Source: Bradyrhizobium sp. SZCCT0231
GTDB taxonomy: Bacteria; Pseudomonadota; Alphaproteobacteria; Rhizobiales; Xanthobacteraceae
NCBI RefSeq assembly: GCF_018130245.1
Contig: NZ_JAFCKP010000016.1
Location: 57,501 to 121,500, forward strand
Direction of reading: 5' to 3'
DNA length: 64,000 bases
Positions 40,674 through 48,418 of the stretch are shown here, in pieces. The position numbers were made by a program, and so were the translations under genes. The notes beneath the pieces are model-generated. The model ran no database searches, had not been told where the DNA came from, and saw only the letters and a program-made list of their open reading frames with translations. Within the stretch, counting starts at the first letter, position 1; each line of letters begins with the position of its first letter.

Positions 40674-41201
40674 TCACCAGGGCAGGCCGCATAGGTCGAT
40701 GGTGCCCAGCGTCGGCGCGCGGACGATGTCGAAGACGTAGGGCGCCATGTAGTCGAAGCGGATCCGCCCCTCCGGCTGCTCGCAATAGACCTCGCCCTTG
40801 AAGGGCTGCCATTTGCGGGCCTCGTAGAACGCGAAATTGTGCGGCTCGCAGAACAGCAGCCCGAAGCGGACCGCCTCGTTGGCGCGCATGGTATGCACCG
40901 CCGCGTCGATCGCGATCGTCGCGTAGCCGCGGCCGCGCCGGTCCTCGCGCGTGCAGACGCCGCCGATGCCGCCGACGTGAACTTTCTGCCCGTTCCAGGT
41001 GACGGTGCGGAAGTAGATGCCGACATGGCAGACGAGGCCGTCCTCGGGCGTTTCGAGCAGCACACGAAGATGGGCGTTGTCCCATTTGACGTGAGCCCAG
41101 GGCTTATTCGCGACCAATTGCGGTCCCCAGACCGCCTGAAGAAGCGGCTCCGCAATCGGCCACGAGGCGTCGCCGTTCAAAATGTCGATCTCGATGCTCA
41201 T
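40674..41201 (-). CDS. GNAT-family N-acetyltransferase
   Basis: A 175-residue acetyltransferase. The acetyl-CoA loop is GGIGGVCTREDRRGRGYATIAI (the R/Q-x-x-G-x-G/A motif RRGRGYA). The C-terminal part LLFCEPHNFAFYEARKWQPF is a typical last GNAT helix and strand. The layout loosely recalls aminoglycoside 2'-acetyltransferases, but the acceptor is unknown. It may be cotranscribed with the MATE pump. Confidence 0.82.
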   Translation of the reverse strand: MSIEIDILNGDASWPIAEPLLQAVWGPQLVANKPWAHVKWDNAHLRVLLETPEDGLVCHVGIYFRTVTWNGQKVHVGGIGGVCTREDRRGRGYATIAIDAAVHTMRANEAVRFGLLFCEPHNFAFYEARKWQPFKGEVYCEQPEGRIRFDYMAPYVFDIVRAPTLGTIDLCGLPW

Positions 41202-41384
41202 GGCTCTGTCTCTCGCAACGTCGGTGCGTAGGGAATTCGTTCTGCCATAAGCGCCTCAAAGGCAATGATAATTTGCATCGAGCCATCACGACCGCGCGGT
41301 GTCCGCGTGCTGCGACGATTTTATGCAATCGTGCCAAGCATCCCCATCCCGCGTTTTCGAAATTCTGAGGTATTTAATGGCGGC

Positions 41385-41410
41385 GGAACCTTCTATAAGG
41401 GGTAACCGTT
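41385..41410 (+). promoter_or_regulatory. EcfG-type promoter of sodB
   Basis: GGAAC at 41385-41389, a 17-bp spacer and CGTT at 41407-41410, a full match to the EcfG form. It lies 35 bp upstream of the sodB start. Confidence 0.68.
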
Positions 41411-41445
41411 AGAACTCGTTCCCCACCAGTTGCGGACAACAACCC

Positions 41446-42042
41446 ATGACCTTTACGCTGCCCCCACTCCCTTACGCCTATGACGCCCTCGGCCAGTACA
41501 TGTCGAAGGAGACGCTGGAATATCACCACGACAAGCATCATCAGGCCTACGTCACCAACGGCAACAACGCGCTCAAGGGGACCGAATGGGAAGGCAAGTC
41601 CCTTGAAGAGATCGTCAAGGGCTCGTTCGGCAAGAACCCCGCGGTGTTCAACAATGCCGGCCAGCACTACAACCACATCCACTTCTGGAGCTGGATGAAG
41701 CCCAATGGCGGCGGCACCAAGCTGCCTGCCAAGCTCGAGAAGAAGATCAACGAGGACCTCGGCGGCTTCGATAAGTTCAAGACCGACTTCCAGGCGGCCG
41801 GCGTCGGCCAGTTCGGCTCCGGCTGGTGCTGGCTCCAGGTCAAGAACGGCAAGCTCGAGATCTCCAAGACCCCGAATGGCGAGAATCCGCTGGTGCACGG
41901 CGCTACCCCGATCCTCGGCTGCGACGTCTGGGAGCATTCCTACTACATCGACTACCGCAACCGCCGCCCGGACTATCTCAAGGCGTTCGTCGAGAACCTC
42001 GTGAACTGGGAATACGTGGAGTCCCTGTTCGAGAAGGCGTGA
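41446..42042 (+). CDS. sodB: Superoxide dismutase (Fe/Mn family)
   Basis: A 198-residue superoxide dismutase that converts superoxide to O2 and H2O2 in the cytoplasm. Metal ligands are visible: H27 in YHHDKHH, the His in AGQHYNHIHFW, and Asp and His in DVWEHSYYIDY. GQHYNHIHFW with Gln in the AGQ position near the first His pair, and the WxW segment (GSGWCWL), fit the iron-type SodB form, but metal use cannot be settled by eye. An EcfG-type promoter precedes it, and a terminator follows. Confidence 0.93.
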   Translation: MTFTLPPLPYAYDALGQYMSKETLEYHHDKHHQAYVTNGNNALKGTEWEGKSLEEIVKGSFGKNPAVFNNAGQHYNHIHFWSWMKPNGGGTKLPAKLEKKINEDLGGFDKFKTDFQAAGVGQFGSGWCWLQVKNGKLEISKTPNGENPLVHGATPILGCDVWEHSYYIDYRNRRPDYLKAFVENLVNWEYVESLFEKA

Positions 42043-42053
42043 GTTCTCACCTC

Positions 42054-42091
42054 GTCATTCCGGGTTCGCACTTCGTGCGCCCCGGAATGAC
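42054..42091. repeat. Family A repeat, short form
   Basis: GTCATTCCGGG and CCCCGGAATGAC arms with the centre TTCGCACTTCGTGCG. This is the reduced 38-bp version of the family A element, downstream of sodB. Confidence 0.75.
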
Positions 42092-42098
42092 GGAAGTA

Positions 42099-42131
42099 AA
42101 AGGGCGGTCGCACCAGCGGGCCGCCTTTTTT
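42099..42131 (+). terminator. Rho-independent terminator of sodB
   Basis: AAAGGGCGG near 42099-42107 pairs with CCGCCTTTTT at 42121-42130, followed by T residues to 42131. It lies about 57 bp after sodB. Confidence 0.75.
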
Positions 42132-42162
42132 GCTGTGCGGAATTGCCCTGCGTGGTGCGCGC

Positions 42163-42858
42163 ATGGGTCTGTCATCACACCGTTTGCATCACCTCGCCGG
42201 CGCCCTTAATCAGGACGGGCATCACCCTCGATCCGACCCGAGCCCGTTGTCAGAACCTTCCCCGAAAGACCCGGCGCCCGCCGAGGACGCGGAGTCCGAG
42301 CCGCGGCCGGGGCGTGTGCGCAAGCCGATCGGCTGGTCGACCATCATCATCGCGGCCCTGGTGGCGGTCAGCGCGGCGCTGGTCTGGCGGCGTGATGGCA
42401 GCGCCGGCGTTCTCGACATCCTCACCCACGATCTCTCGCTGTTCTCTGGCATCCTGCCGCGCGTGCTGGCCGGCTGCCTGCTCGGCGCCTTCATCTCCGA
42501 GATCCTGCCGCACGAAAAAGTCTCTCGCTCGCTCGGGCCGAAATCCGGCCTGATGGGCCTTCTGATCGGCACCGCCTTCGGCGCAATTTTGCCCGGCGGT
42601 CCCTTCACCGCTTATCCCGTGGCGAGCGCGCTGCTCGCGGTTGGCGCCGATTTCGGCGCCACCATCGCCATGGTCGTGAGCTGGACGCTGATCGGCTACG
42701 GCCGGGCGGTCGCCTGGGAAATCCCGATCATGGGCACCGATTTCACGCTGTGGCGGATCGTGATCTCGCTGCCGCTGCCGGTGCTCGCCGGCGCCCTCGG
42801 CCGCTTCGTCTATATCAGGCTCTATCCGAAGCAGCTTGCGAAGGACGACGAGAGTTGA
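42163..42858 (+). CDS. Predicted permease, first half of a split pair
   Basis: A 231-residue membrane protein. After a hydrophilic, His-containing N-terminus (about 1-65) there are about five membrane segments. The repeated core is GAILPGGPFTAYPVASALLA and WEIPIMGTDFTLWRI. It looks like one half of the DUF318/ArsP-like permease family, which normally is a single protein with two similar halves. The second half is the next gene, overlapping by 4 bp. The start is uncertain; ATG 42163 is the most upstream good choice. The substrate is unknown; the zinc operon next door is suggestive only. Confidence 0.75.
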   Translation: MGLSSHRLHHLAGALNQDGHHPRSDPSPLSEPSPKDPAPAEDAESEPRPGRVRKPIGWSTIIIAALVAVSAALVWRRDGSAGVLDILTHDLSLFSGILPRVLAGCLLGAFISEILPHEKVSRSLGPKSGLMGLLIGTAFGAILPGGPFTAYPVASALLAVGADFGATIAMVVSWTLIGYGRAVAWEIPIMGTDFTLWRIVISLPLPVLAGALGRFVYIRLYPKQLAKDDES

Positions 42859-43355
42859 GCGCAGCGCTTCTGATCGACATCCTGTTGTGGGGCTCGGTGC
42901 TCGGCGTCGGCCTGATCGCGTTTCGCCGCGGCCCGCCGGTGTTCAAGGCATCCTTGCGCGAAGGCTCGATGGATTTCGTCAACATCGTGCCGCGGATCGC
43001 GCTGGGGGTGATCGGCTCCGGCTACATCGCCGCCATCATCCCCCAGGAGGTGATTACCGGCTGGCTCGGCCCGGATAGTGGCTGGCTTGGGGTTGCCACC
43101 GCCGCGATCGCCGGCGCGGCCACGCCCGGCGGCCCCGTGGTCGGCTTCTCCATCGGCACCGTGGCGCTGAAGTCGGGCGGTGGGGTGCCGCAAGTGGTCG
43201 CCTATGTCGTCGCCTGGGCGCTGTTCGCCTTCCAGCGGGTGATTCTGTGGGAAATCCCGTTCATGCCAGCCCGCTTCGTCTGGTTCCGCTGCGCCGTCTC
43301 GGTGCCGTTCCCGTTCGTGGCGGCCGCCATCGCCATGGTGATCGGTAAGCCCTGA
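42855..43355 (+). CDS. Predicted permease, second half of a split pair
   Basis: A 166-residue membrane protein with about five membrane segments. Its core GAATPGGPVVGFSIGTVALK and WEIPFMPARFVWFRC mirrors the core of the preceding gene (PGGP, then WEIP, then W-R), so the two halves probably pair as one inverted-repeat permease. It starts with a TTG at 42855 that overlaps the TGA of the first gene (TTGA), and AGGA lies about 10 bases upstream. The longer frame from 42750 reads inside the first gene and is less likely. Confidence 0.75.
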   Translation: MSAALLIDILLWGSVLGVGLIAFRRGPPVFKASLREGSMDFVNIVPRIALGVIGSGYIAAIIPQEVITGWLGPDSGWLGVATAAIAGAATPGGPVVGFSIGTVALKSGGGVPQVVAYVVAWALFAFQRVILWEIPFMPARFVWFRCAVSVPFPFVAAAIAMVIGKP

Positions 43356-43387
43356 GCCCGGGATGACAGCCAGCCGTGGACAGGCGT

Positions 43388-43406
43388 AATGTTATAATAT
43401 AACGTT
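43388..43406. promoter_or_regulatory. Zur box of the zinc operon
   Basis: AATGTTATAATATAACGTT is a palindrome with one mismatched pair and matches the Rhizobiales Zur operator core TGTTATAATATAACA. A TATAAT (43393-43398) lies within it, so Zur with zinc would block the -10 region. The next ATG is only 5 bp further. Confidence 0.85.
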
Positions 43407-43411
43407 CTGGG

Positions 43412-43648
43412 ATGGTTCCTGCCGCGTCACACGCTCACCATCACGACCATGCCCATGGCCATTCTCATGGCCACGGGCATTCGCATGGGCACGACCACAT
43501 CCACGCCCATGTTCACGATGCGGCCTCACCGCATCCGGCCCAGGCGGCGCCCTGGTCGATCCTGCGCATGACCATGGCGGGCCGTCTCGCGGCCGCGCTC
43601 GCCGTCTGCGCCGTGCTCTGGGGCATCGTCTTCCTGGCGATGAGGTGA
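43412..43648 (+). CDS. Small His-rich membrane protein, Zur-controlled
   Basis: A 78-residue protein. Residues about 6-40 are a dense His/Gly/Asp tract (HAHGHSHGHGHSHGHDH and similar), and one membrane segment (MAGRLAAALAVCAVLWGIVF) lies at the C-terminus. It probably binds zinc at the membrane and hands it to, or buffers, the ZnuABC importer. The start ATG follows the Zur box by 5 bp and has no clear ribosome site, so the mRNA may have a very short leader. The stop is 2 bp before znuC. Confidence 0.78.
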   Translation: MVPAASHAHHHDHAHGHSHGHGHSHGHDHIHAHVHDAASPHPAQAAPWSILRMTMAGRLAAALAVCAVLWGIVFLAMR

Positions 43649-43650
43649 CC

Positions 43651-44406
43651 ATGGCAGCGCTGCACTTTCACAACGTCACGCTGGGCTATGACCGGCATCC
43701 GGCCGTGCACCATCTCAACGGCGAGGTTGTGCGAGGCGCGCTGGTCGCCGTGATCGGTCCGAACGGCGCCGGCAAGTCGACGCTGCTGCGCGGCATCGTC
43801 GGCATCCTCAAACCGCTCGACGGCAGCATCCATCTCGGCGGGCTCGACAGCAGAGACATCGCCTATCTGCCGCAAAGCGCGGAGATCGACCGCAGCTTCC
43901 CGATCTCGGTGTTCGATTTCGTCAGCACCGGGCTGTGGCGCGGGGCCGGCCTGTTCGGCGGCATCGGCAAGGCCGCGCGCGAAAAGATACGTCGTGCGAT
44001 CGCGTCCGTTGGCCTCAGCGGTTTCGAGAACCGTCCGATCGGCACGCTCTCCGGCGGCCAAATGCAGCGCGTGCTGTTTGCGCGTGTGCTGCTTCAGGAC
44101 GCGAGCCTGATCGTGCTGGACGAGCCGTTCAACGCCATCGACAGCAAGACCACGGCCGATCTGCTCGCGCTGGTGAAGCGCTGGCATGTCGAGGGCCGCA
44201 CCGTGCTCGCCGCACTGCACGACATGGAGATGGTGCGCAACCATTTCACCGAGACGCTGGTGCTGGCGCGGGGCCCGGTCGCGTGGGGCCCGACGGCGGA
44301 GGTGCTGACGCCGGAAAACCTGATGGTCGCGATGCGGATGTGCGAGGCTTTCGACGATACCGCCGCGGCCTGCGCGGCCGACGATATCGGCTCGCGGGCG
44401 GCCTGA
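43651..44406 (+). CDS. znuC: Zinc ABC transporter ATP-binding protein
   Basis: A 251-residue ATPase of a metal ABC importer. The Walker A is GPNGAGKST, the signature LSGGQMQR, the Walker B LIVLDEPF, followed by the switch His in AALHDMEM. GAGG before the ATG at 43651 supports the start. It energises uptake of zinc through ZnuB. The Zur box, the His-rich gene and the COG0523 gene favour zinc over manganese. Confidence 0.92.
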   Translation: MAALHFHNVTLGYDRHPAVHHLNGEVVRGALVAVIGPNGAGKSTLLRGIVGILKPLDGSIHLGGLDSRDIAYLPQSAEIDRSFPISVFDFVSTGLWRGAGLFGGIGKAAREKIRRAIASVGLSGFENRPIGTLSGGQMQRVLFARVLLQDASLIVLDEPFNAIDSKTTADLLALVKRWHVEGRTVLAALHDMEMVRNHFTETLVLARGPVAWGPTAEVLTPENLMVAMRMCEAFDDTAAACAADDIGSRAA

Positions 44407-44412
44407 TATCCG

Positions 44413-45282
44413 ATGATCTATGATGCGCTGATCGGTCCGTTCACCGAATTCGAGTTCATGCGGCGGGCGCTCGCCGCCGCGATCGCGCTGGCGCTGGCCG
44501 GCGCGCCGATCGGCGTGTTCCTGATGCTGCGGCGGATGAGCCTCGTCGGCGACGCCATGGCGCATGCGATCTTGCCCGGCGCCGCAATCGGCTTCCTGCT
44601 CTCCGGTCTCAACCTGTTCGCGATGACGGCCGGGGGCCTGATCGCCGGCTTTGCGGTGGCGATCCTCGCCGGCGTGGTCGCGCGCTCGACCGGGCTGAAG
44701 GAGGACGCTTCGCTCGCGACCTTCTATCTGGCCTCGCTCGCGCTCGGCGTCACCATCGTCTCGATCAAGGGCACCAATATCGATCTGCTCCACGTGCTGT
44801 TTGGCAACATCCTGGCGATGGACGATCAGACGCTGCTGGTGGTGGCTTTCAACGCCACGGTCACGCTGCTGGTGCTCGCGGTGATCTACCGCCCGCTGGT
44901 GATCGAGAGTGTCGACCCCCTGTTCCTGCGCACCGTCAGCCGCGCCGGGGGACCTGCGCATCTCGCCTTCCTCGCGCTCGTCGTCATCAACCTCGTCAAC
45001 GGCTTTCAGGCGCTCGGCACGCTGCTTGCGGTCGGCCTCATGATATTGCCGGCTGGCATCGCGCGGTTCTGGTCGCGCGATCTCACCGCCATGATTTGCA
45101 TCGCCGTCGTTGCTGCCGCAGTCTCGGGCTATGCGGGCCTCGTGCTGTCGTTTCAGACCCGCGTGCCATCGGGCCCAGCGATCATTCTCGTGGCGACGGT
45201 GCTCTACGTGGTCTCCGTCCTGTTCGGCCGCGTCGGCGGTATCGTCCGGCAGCTGTTTCCCGGCCGGCATCTGGAAGCGTGA
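44413..45282 (+). CDS. znuB: Zinc ABC transporter permease
   Basis: A 289-residue inner-membrane permease of the ABC-3 family with about eight membrane segments. Typical stretches are MLRRMSLVGDAMAHAILPGA near the N-terminus and FQALGTLLAVGLMILPAGIA near the C-terminus. It starts 6 bp after znuC and ends 2 bp before znuA, so the three are translated together. It forms the channel for the metal delivered by ZnuA. Confidence 0.92.
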   Translation: MIYDALIGPFTEFEFMRRALAAAIALALAGAPIGVFLMLRRMSLVGDAMAHAILPGAAIGFLLSGLNLFAMTAGGLIAGFAVAILAGVVARSTGLKEDASLATFYLASLALGVTIVSIKGTNIDLLHVLFGNILAMDDQTLLVVAFNATVTLLVLAVIYRPLVIESVDPLFLRTVSRAGGPAHLAFLALVVINLVNGFQALGTLLAVGLMILPAGIARFWSRDLTAMICIAVVAAAVSGYAGLVLSFQTRVPSGPAIILVATVLYVVSVLFGRVGGIVRQLFPGRHLEA

Positions 45283-45284
45283 CG

Positions 45285-46148
45285 ATGCGGCTCATCCTGC
45301 TTTGTGCGCTGTTGCTGATTGGCTCGCCGCTGCATGCTGCGGAGCGGCTCAACGTGGTCGCAAGCTTCTCGATCCTCGGCGATTTCGTCCGCAACGTCGG
45401 TGGTGACCGCGTCAATCTGACGACGCTGGTCGGCGCCGACAGCGACGTCCACGTCTATACGCCGGCGCCCGCCGACGCGAAGCGGATCGCGGATGCAAAG
45501 CTCGTCATCGTCAATGGACTCGGCCTCGAGGGCTGGTTGCCGCGTCTCGTCCAATCCTCCGGCGGCAAGGCAACGGTCGTCACGGCCAGTGCCGGCATCG
45601 CACCGCTGAAGCTCGGCTCAGCCGCGGATCCCCACGCCTGGCAGTCCATCCCGAACGCCAAGATCTACGTGACCGACATCGCCAATGCGCTCGCCGCGGC
45701 CGTCCCGGCCGAGGCGGACTTCTTCCTCGCCCAGGCCAAGGCCTATCTGGAAAAGCTCGAAACACTGGACCGCGAGGTCCGCGACGCCGTGGCGAAAATC
45801 CCGCCAGAGCGGCGCAAGGTGATCTCCACCCACGACGCCTTCGGCTATTTTTCCGCCGAGTACGGTATCCGGTTCATCGCTCCCCTGGGCGTCTCGACGG
45901 AAACCGAACCCAGCGCGCGCGACATTGCGGCCATCATCGGCCAGATCAAGGCCCAGAAAATCCCGGCCGTGTTCCTCGAAAATATCAGCGACGACCGGCT
46001 GATCCGGCGGATCGCGGCCGAGACTGGCGCAAGGGTCGGCGGGACCCTGATTTCGGACGGTTTGACCGGCGAAAAGGGGCCTGCACCCACTTACATTGAC
46101 ATGGTCAGGCACAATATAAAGGCCCTGACCAGCGCGCTTGACCACTAG
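45285..46148 (+). CDS. znuA: Zinc ABC transporter substrate-binding protein
   Basis: A 287-residue periplasmic binding protein of the A-1 cluster. Signal peptide MRLILLCALLLIGSPLHA with cleavage near HAA-ER. The metal ligands are the His in GADSDVHVYTP, the His in AADPHAWQS, the His in ISTHDAFGYF and the late Asp/Glu region. It lacks the long His-rich loop found in many ZnuA proteins; the small His-rich protein at the head of the operon may replace that loop. Start at 45285 follows znuB by 2 bp. Confidence 0.9.
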   Translation: MRLILLCALLLIGSPLHAAERLNVVASFSILGDFVRNVGGDRVNLTTLVGADSDVHVYTPAPADAKRIADAKLVIVNGLGLEGWLPRLVQSSGGKATVVTASAGIAPLKLGSAADPHAWQSIPNAKIYVTDIANALAAAVPAEADFFLAQAKAYLEKLETLDREVRDAVAKIPPERRKVISTHDAFGYFSAEYGIRFIAPLGVSTETEPSARDIAAIIGQIKAQKIPAVFLENISDDRLIRRIAAETGARVGGTLISDGLTGEKGPAPTYIDMVRHNIKALTSALDH

Positions 46149-46205
46149 GGCAGGGGCCACCCCGCCTCGCGTCGCGCGAAAAAAGCCTTAAAGTCCGGAG
46201 TTGTT

Positions 46206-47246
46206 ATGTCTGACGCGACCTCCCAAAAGATTCCCGTGACCGTCCTGACCGGCTATCTCGGTGCCGGCAAGACCACGCTCTTGAACCGCATCCTGTCCGA
46301 GAACCACGGCAAGAAATACGCCGTCATCGTCAACGAATTCGGCGAGATCGGCATCGACAACGACCTCATCATCGGCGCCGATGAGGAAGTGTTCGAGATG
46401 AACAATGGTTGCATCTGCTGCACCGTGCGCGGCGACCTCGTCCGCATCATGGACGGCCTGATGAAGCGCAAGGGCAAGTTCGACGCCATCATCGTCGAGA
46501 CCACCGGTCTCGCCGATCCGGCGCCGGTCGCCCAGACCTTCTTCGTCGACGAGGACGTGCAGAAGAACGCGCGGCTCGACGCGGTGGTCACGGTCGCCGA
46601 CGCAAAGTGGCTGTCCGACCGTTTGAAGGATGCACCCGAGGCCAAGAACCAGATCGCCTTTGCCGACGTCATCGTGCTGAACAAGACCGACCTCGTCAAC
46701 AAGGGCGAGCTCGCCGAGGTCGAGGCCCGCATTCGCGGCATCAACCCCTATGCGAAACTCCACCGCACCGAGCGCTGCTCGGTGGCGCTGGCCGACGTGC
46801 TCGACCGCGGCGCGTTCGACCTCGACCGCATCCTCGACATCGAGCCGGATTTCCTGGAGGCCGACGATCATGACCACGACCATGATCATCACCACCATCA
46901 CGGCCACGATCATCATCACGGCAACGGCCTGAAGCATTATCACGACGAGGAGATGCAGTCGCTCTCGCTCAAGACGGACAAGCCGCTCGATCCCAACATG
47001 TTCATGCCCTGGCTGCAGAACCTGGTGCAGGTCGAGGGCGGCAAGATCCTGCGCTCCAAGGGCATCCTCGCCTTCCACGACGACGAGGATCGCTACGTCT
47101 TCCAGGGCGTCCACATGATGCTGGAGGGCAACCACCAGCGGAAGTGGAAGGACGGCGAGCCGCGCGAGAGCCGGCTCGTCTTCATCGGCCGCGAATTGCC
47201 TGAGGAGGCGATCCGCAAGGGTTTCGAGAGCTGCATCGTCTCGTGA
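46206..47246 (+). CDS. COG0523 metal GTPase (CobW/ZNG1 family)
   Basis: A 346-residue G3E-family GTPase. The P-loop is TGYLGAGKTTLLNRIL, the metal-binding motif is C69-I-C71-C72 in NNGCICCTVRGD, and NKTD gives guanine specificity. A His/Asp tract (about residues 219-240) and the C-terminal CobW domain follow. Zur-linked members act as zinc metallochaperones that serve zinc enzymes under starvation. It lies 57 bp after znuA on the same strand and probably belongs to the same zinc regulon. Confidence 0.9.
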   Translation: MSDATSQKIPVTVLTGYLGAGKTTLLNRILSENHGKKYAVIVNEFGEIGIDNDLIIGADEEVFEMNNGCICCTVRGDLVRIMDGLMKRKGKFDAIIVETTGLADPAPVAQTFFVDEDVQKNARLDAVVTVADAKWLSDRLKDAPEAKNQIAFADVIVLNKTDLVNKGELAEVEARIRGINPYAKLHRTERCSVALADVLDRGAFDLDRILDIEPDFLEADDHDHDHDHHHHHGHDHHHGNGLKHYHDEEMQSLSLKTDKPLDPNMFMPWLQNLVQVEGGKILRSKGILAFHDDEDRYVFQGVHMMLEGNHQRKWKDGEPRESRLVFIGRELPEEAIRKGFESCIVS

Positions 47247-48265
47247 TGAAAGAGTTTACGCCGTCCCCGGATTCCGCTTCGATCGTCTCTGTCACCGACC
47301 GGGTCAAGCCTGTTACGCTCGGCATGGCCGTGACCTCGGTGCACTTCCTTGGCCCTCGCGCCGCTTTCGTCGGCGGCGAGGAGAACGTCGCGTTCGTCGA
47401 CGCCAAGGGTGAGATCACCAAGGTCGCCGTGCACAGCGGCGGCATTCTCTCGACCGCTTCCGACGGCAAGAGCCTCGTGATGGGCGGCGACGACGGCAAG
47501 GTCGTCTCGCTCGACGCCAAGGGCGAGGTGACGCTGCTCGCCACCGACCCCAAGCGGCGCTGGATCGACGCGGTAGCGCTGCACGCCGACGGCGCCTTCG
47601 CCTGGTCGGCCGGCAAGACGGCTACCGTCAAGAGCGGCAAGGCCGAGGAGAAGTCGATCGACGTGCCTTCGACCGTCGGCGGCCTTGCCTTCGCGCCGAA
47701 GGGCCTGCGGCTCGCGATCGCGCATTACAACGGCGTGACGCTGTGGTTTCCCAACATGGCGGGATCGGCCGAATTCCTGCCCTGGGCCGGCTCGCATCAC
47801 AGCGTCGCCTTCAGCCCCGACAACAAGTTTCTCGTCACCGCGATGCACGAGCCGGCACTGCATGGCTGGCGGCTTGCCGACAACAGGCACATGCGCATGA
47901 CCGGCTATCCCGGCCGCGTCCGCTCGATGTCCTGGAGCGTGGGCGGCAAGGGGCTCGCGACCTCGGGCGCCGACACCGTCATCATCTGGCCGTTCGGCAG
48001 CAAGGACGGTCCGATGGGCAAGGAGCCCGCGATGCTCGCCCCGCTGCAGGCGCGCGTGTCCGTGGTCGCCTGCCATCCCAAGAACGACATCCTCGCCGCC
48101 GGCTACAGCGACGGCACAGTGCTGATGGTGCGGCTGGAGGACGGGGCGGAAATCCTGGTCCGCCGCAACGGCACGCCGCCCGTGGCCGCGCTCGCCTGGA
48201 ACGCCAAGGGCACGCTGCTGGCCTTTGCCGACGAAGATGGGGATGGCGGCCTGCTGGAGCTTTAA
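47246..48265 (+). CDS. WD40-repeat protein of the zinc operon
   Basis: A 339-residue beta-propeller type protein with at least six WD40-like blades (for example HSVAFSPDNKFLVTAMHEPA and RVSVVACHPKNDILAAGYSD). It has no signal peptide, so it acts in the cytoplasm. It starts by a 1-bp TGATG overlap with the GTPase gene, a sign that the two products work together, perhaps as a scaffold that presents client apoproteins to the metallochaperone. That role is inferred. No catalytic motif is seen. Confidence 0.82.
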   Translation: MKEFTPSPDSASIVSVTDRVKPVTLGMAVTSVHFLGPRAAFVGGEENVAFVDAKGEITKVAVHSGGILSTASDGKSLVMGGDDGKVVSLDAKGEVTLLATDPKRRWIDAVALHADGAFAWSAGKTATVKSGKAEEKSIDVPSTVGGLAFAPKGLRLAIAHYNGVTLWFPNMAGSAEFLPWAGSHHSVAFSPDNKFLVTAMHEPALHGWRLADNRHMRMTGYPGRVRSMSWSVGGKGLATSGADTVIIWPFGSKDGPMGKEPAMLAPLQARVSVVACHPKNDILAAGYSDGTVLMVRLEDGAEILVRRNGTPPVAALAWNAKGTLLAFADEDGDGGLLEL

Positions 48266-48283
48266 TCTGTCATCTTTCAGGTC

Positions 48284-48404
48284 GTAGGGTGGGCAAAGGC
48301 GCTCTTGCGCCGTGCCCACGTTCTGTTTGCGTTGACGGGAGCCGTGGGCATGCTTCCGCCTTCGCTCTTCGAGCTACGGCGGACAAGTCGCTTTGCCCAC
48401 CTAC
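48284..48404. repeat. Intergenic repeat, family C copy 3
   Basis: Ends GTAGGGTGGGCAAAG (48284-48298) and CTTTGCCCACCTAC (48391-48404) with CGTGCCCACG inside. It stands directly upstream of the mgtC-like gene. Confidence 0.75.
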
Positions 48405-48418
48405 GGCAGCTCACATTC

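Noticed and set aside
40674-41201. NodA-like acyltransferase
   Set aside because: Length is near, but the RRGRGYA acetyl-CoA loop is plainly GNAT and no other nod genes or nod box are near.
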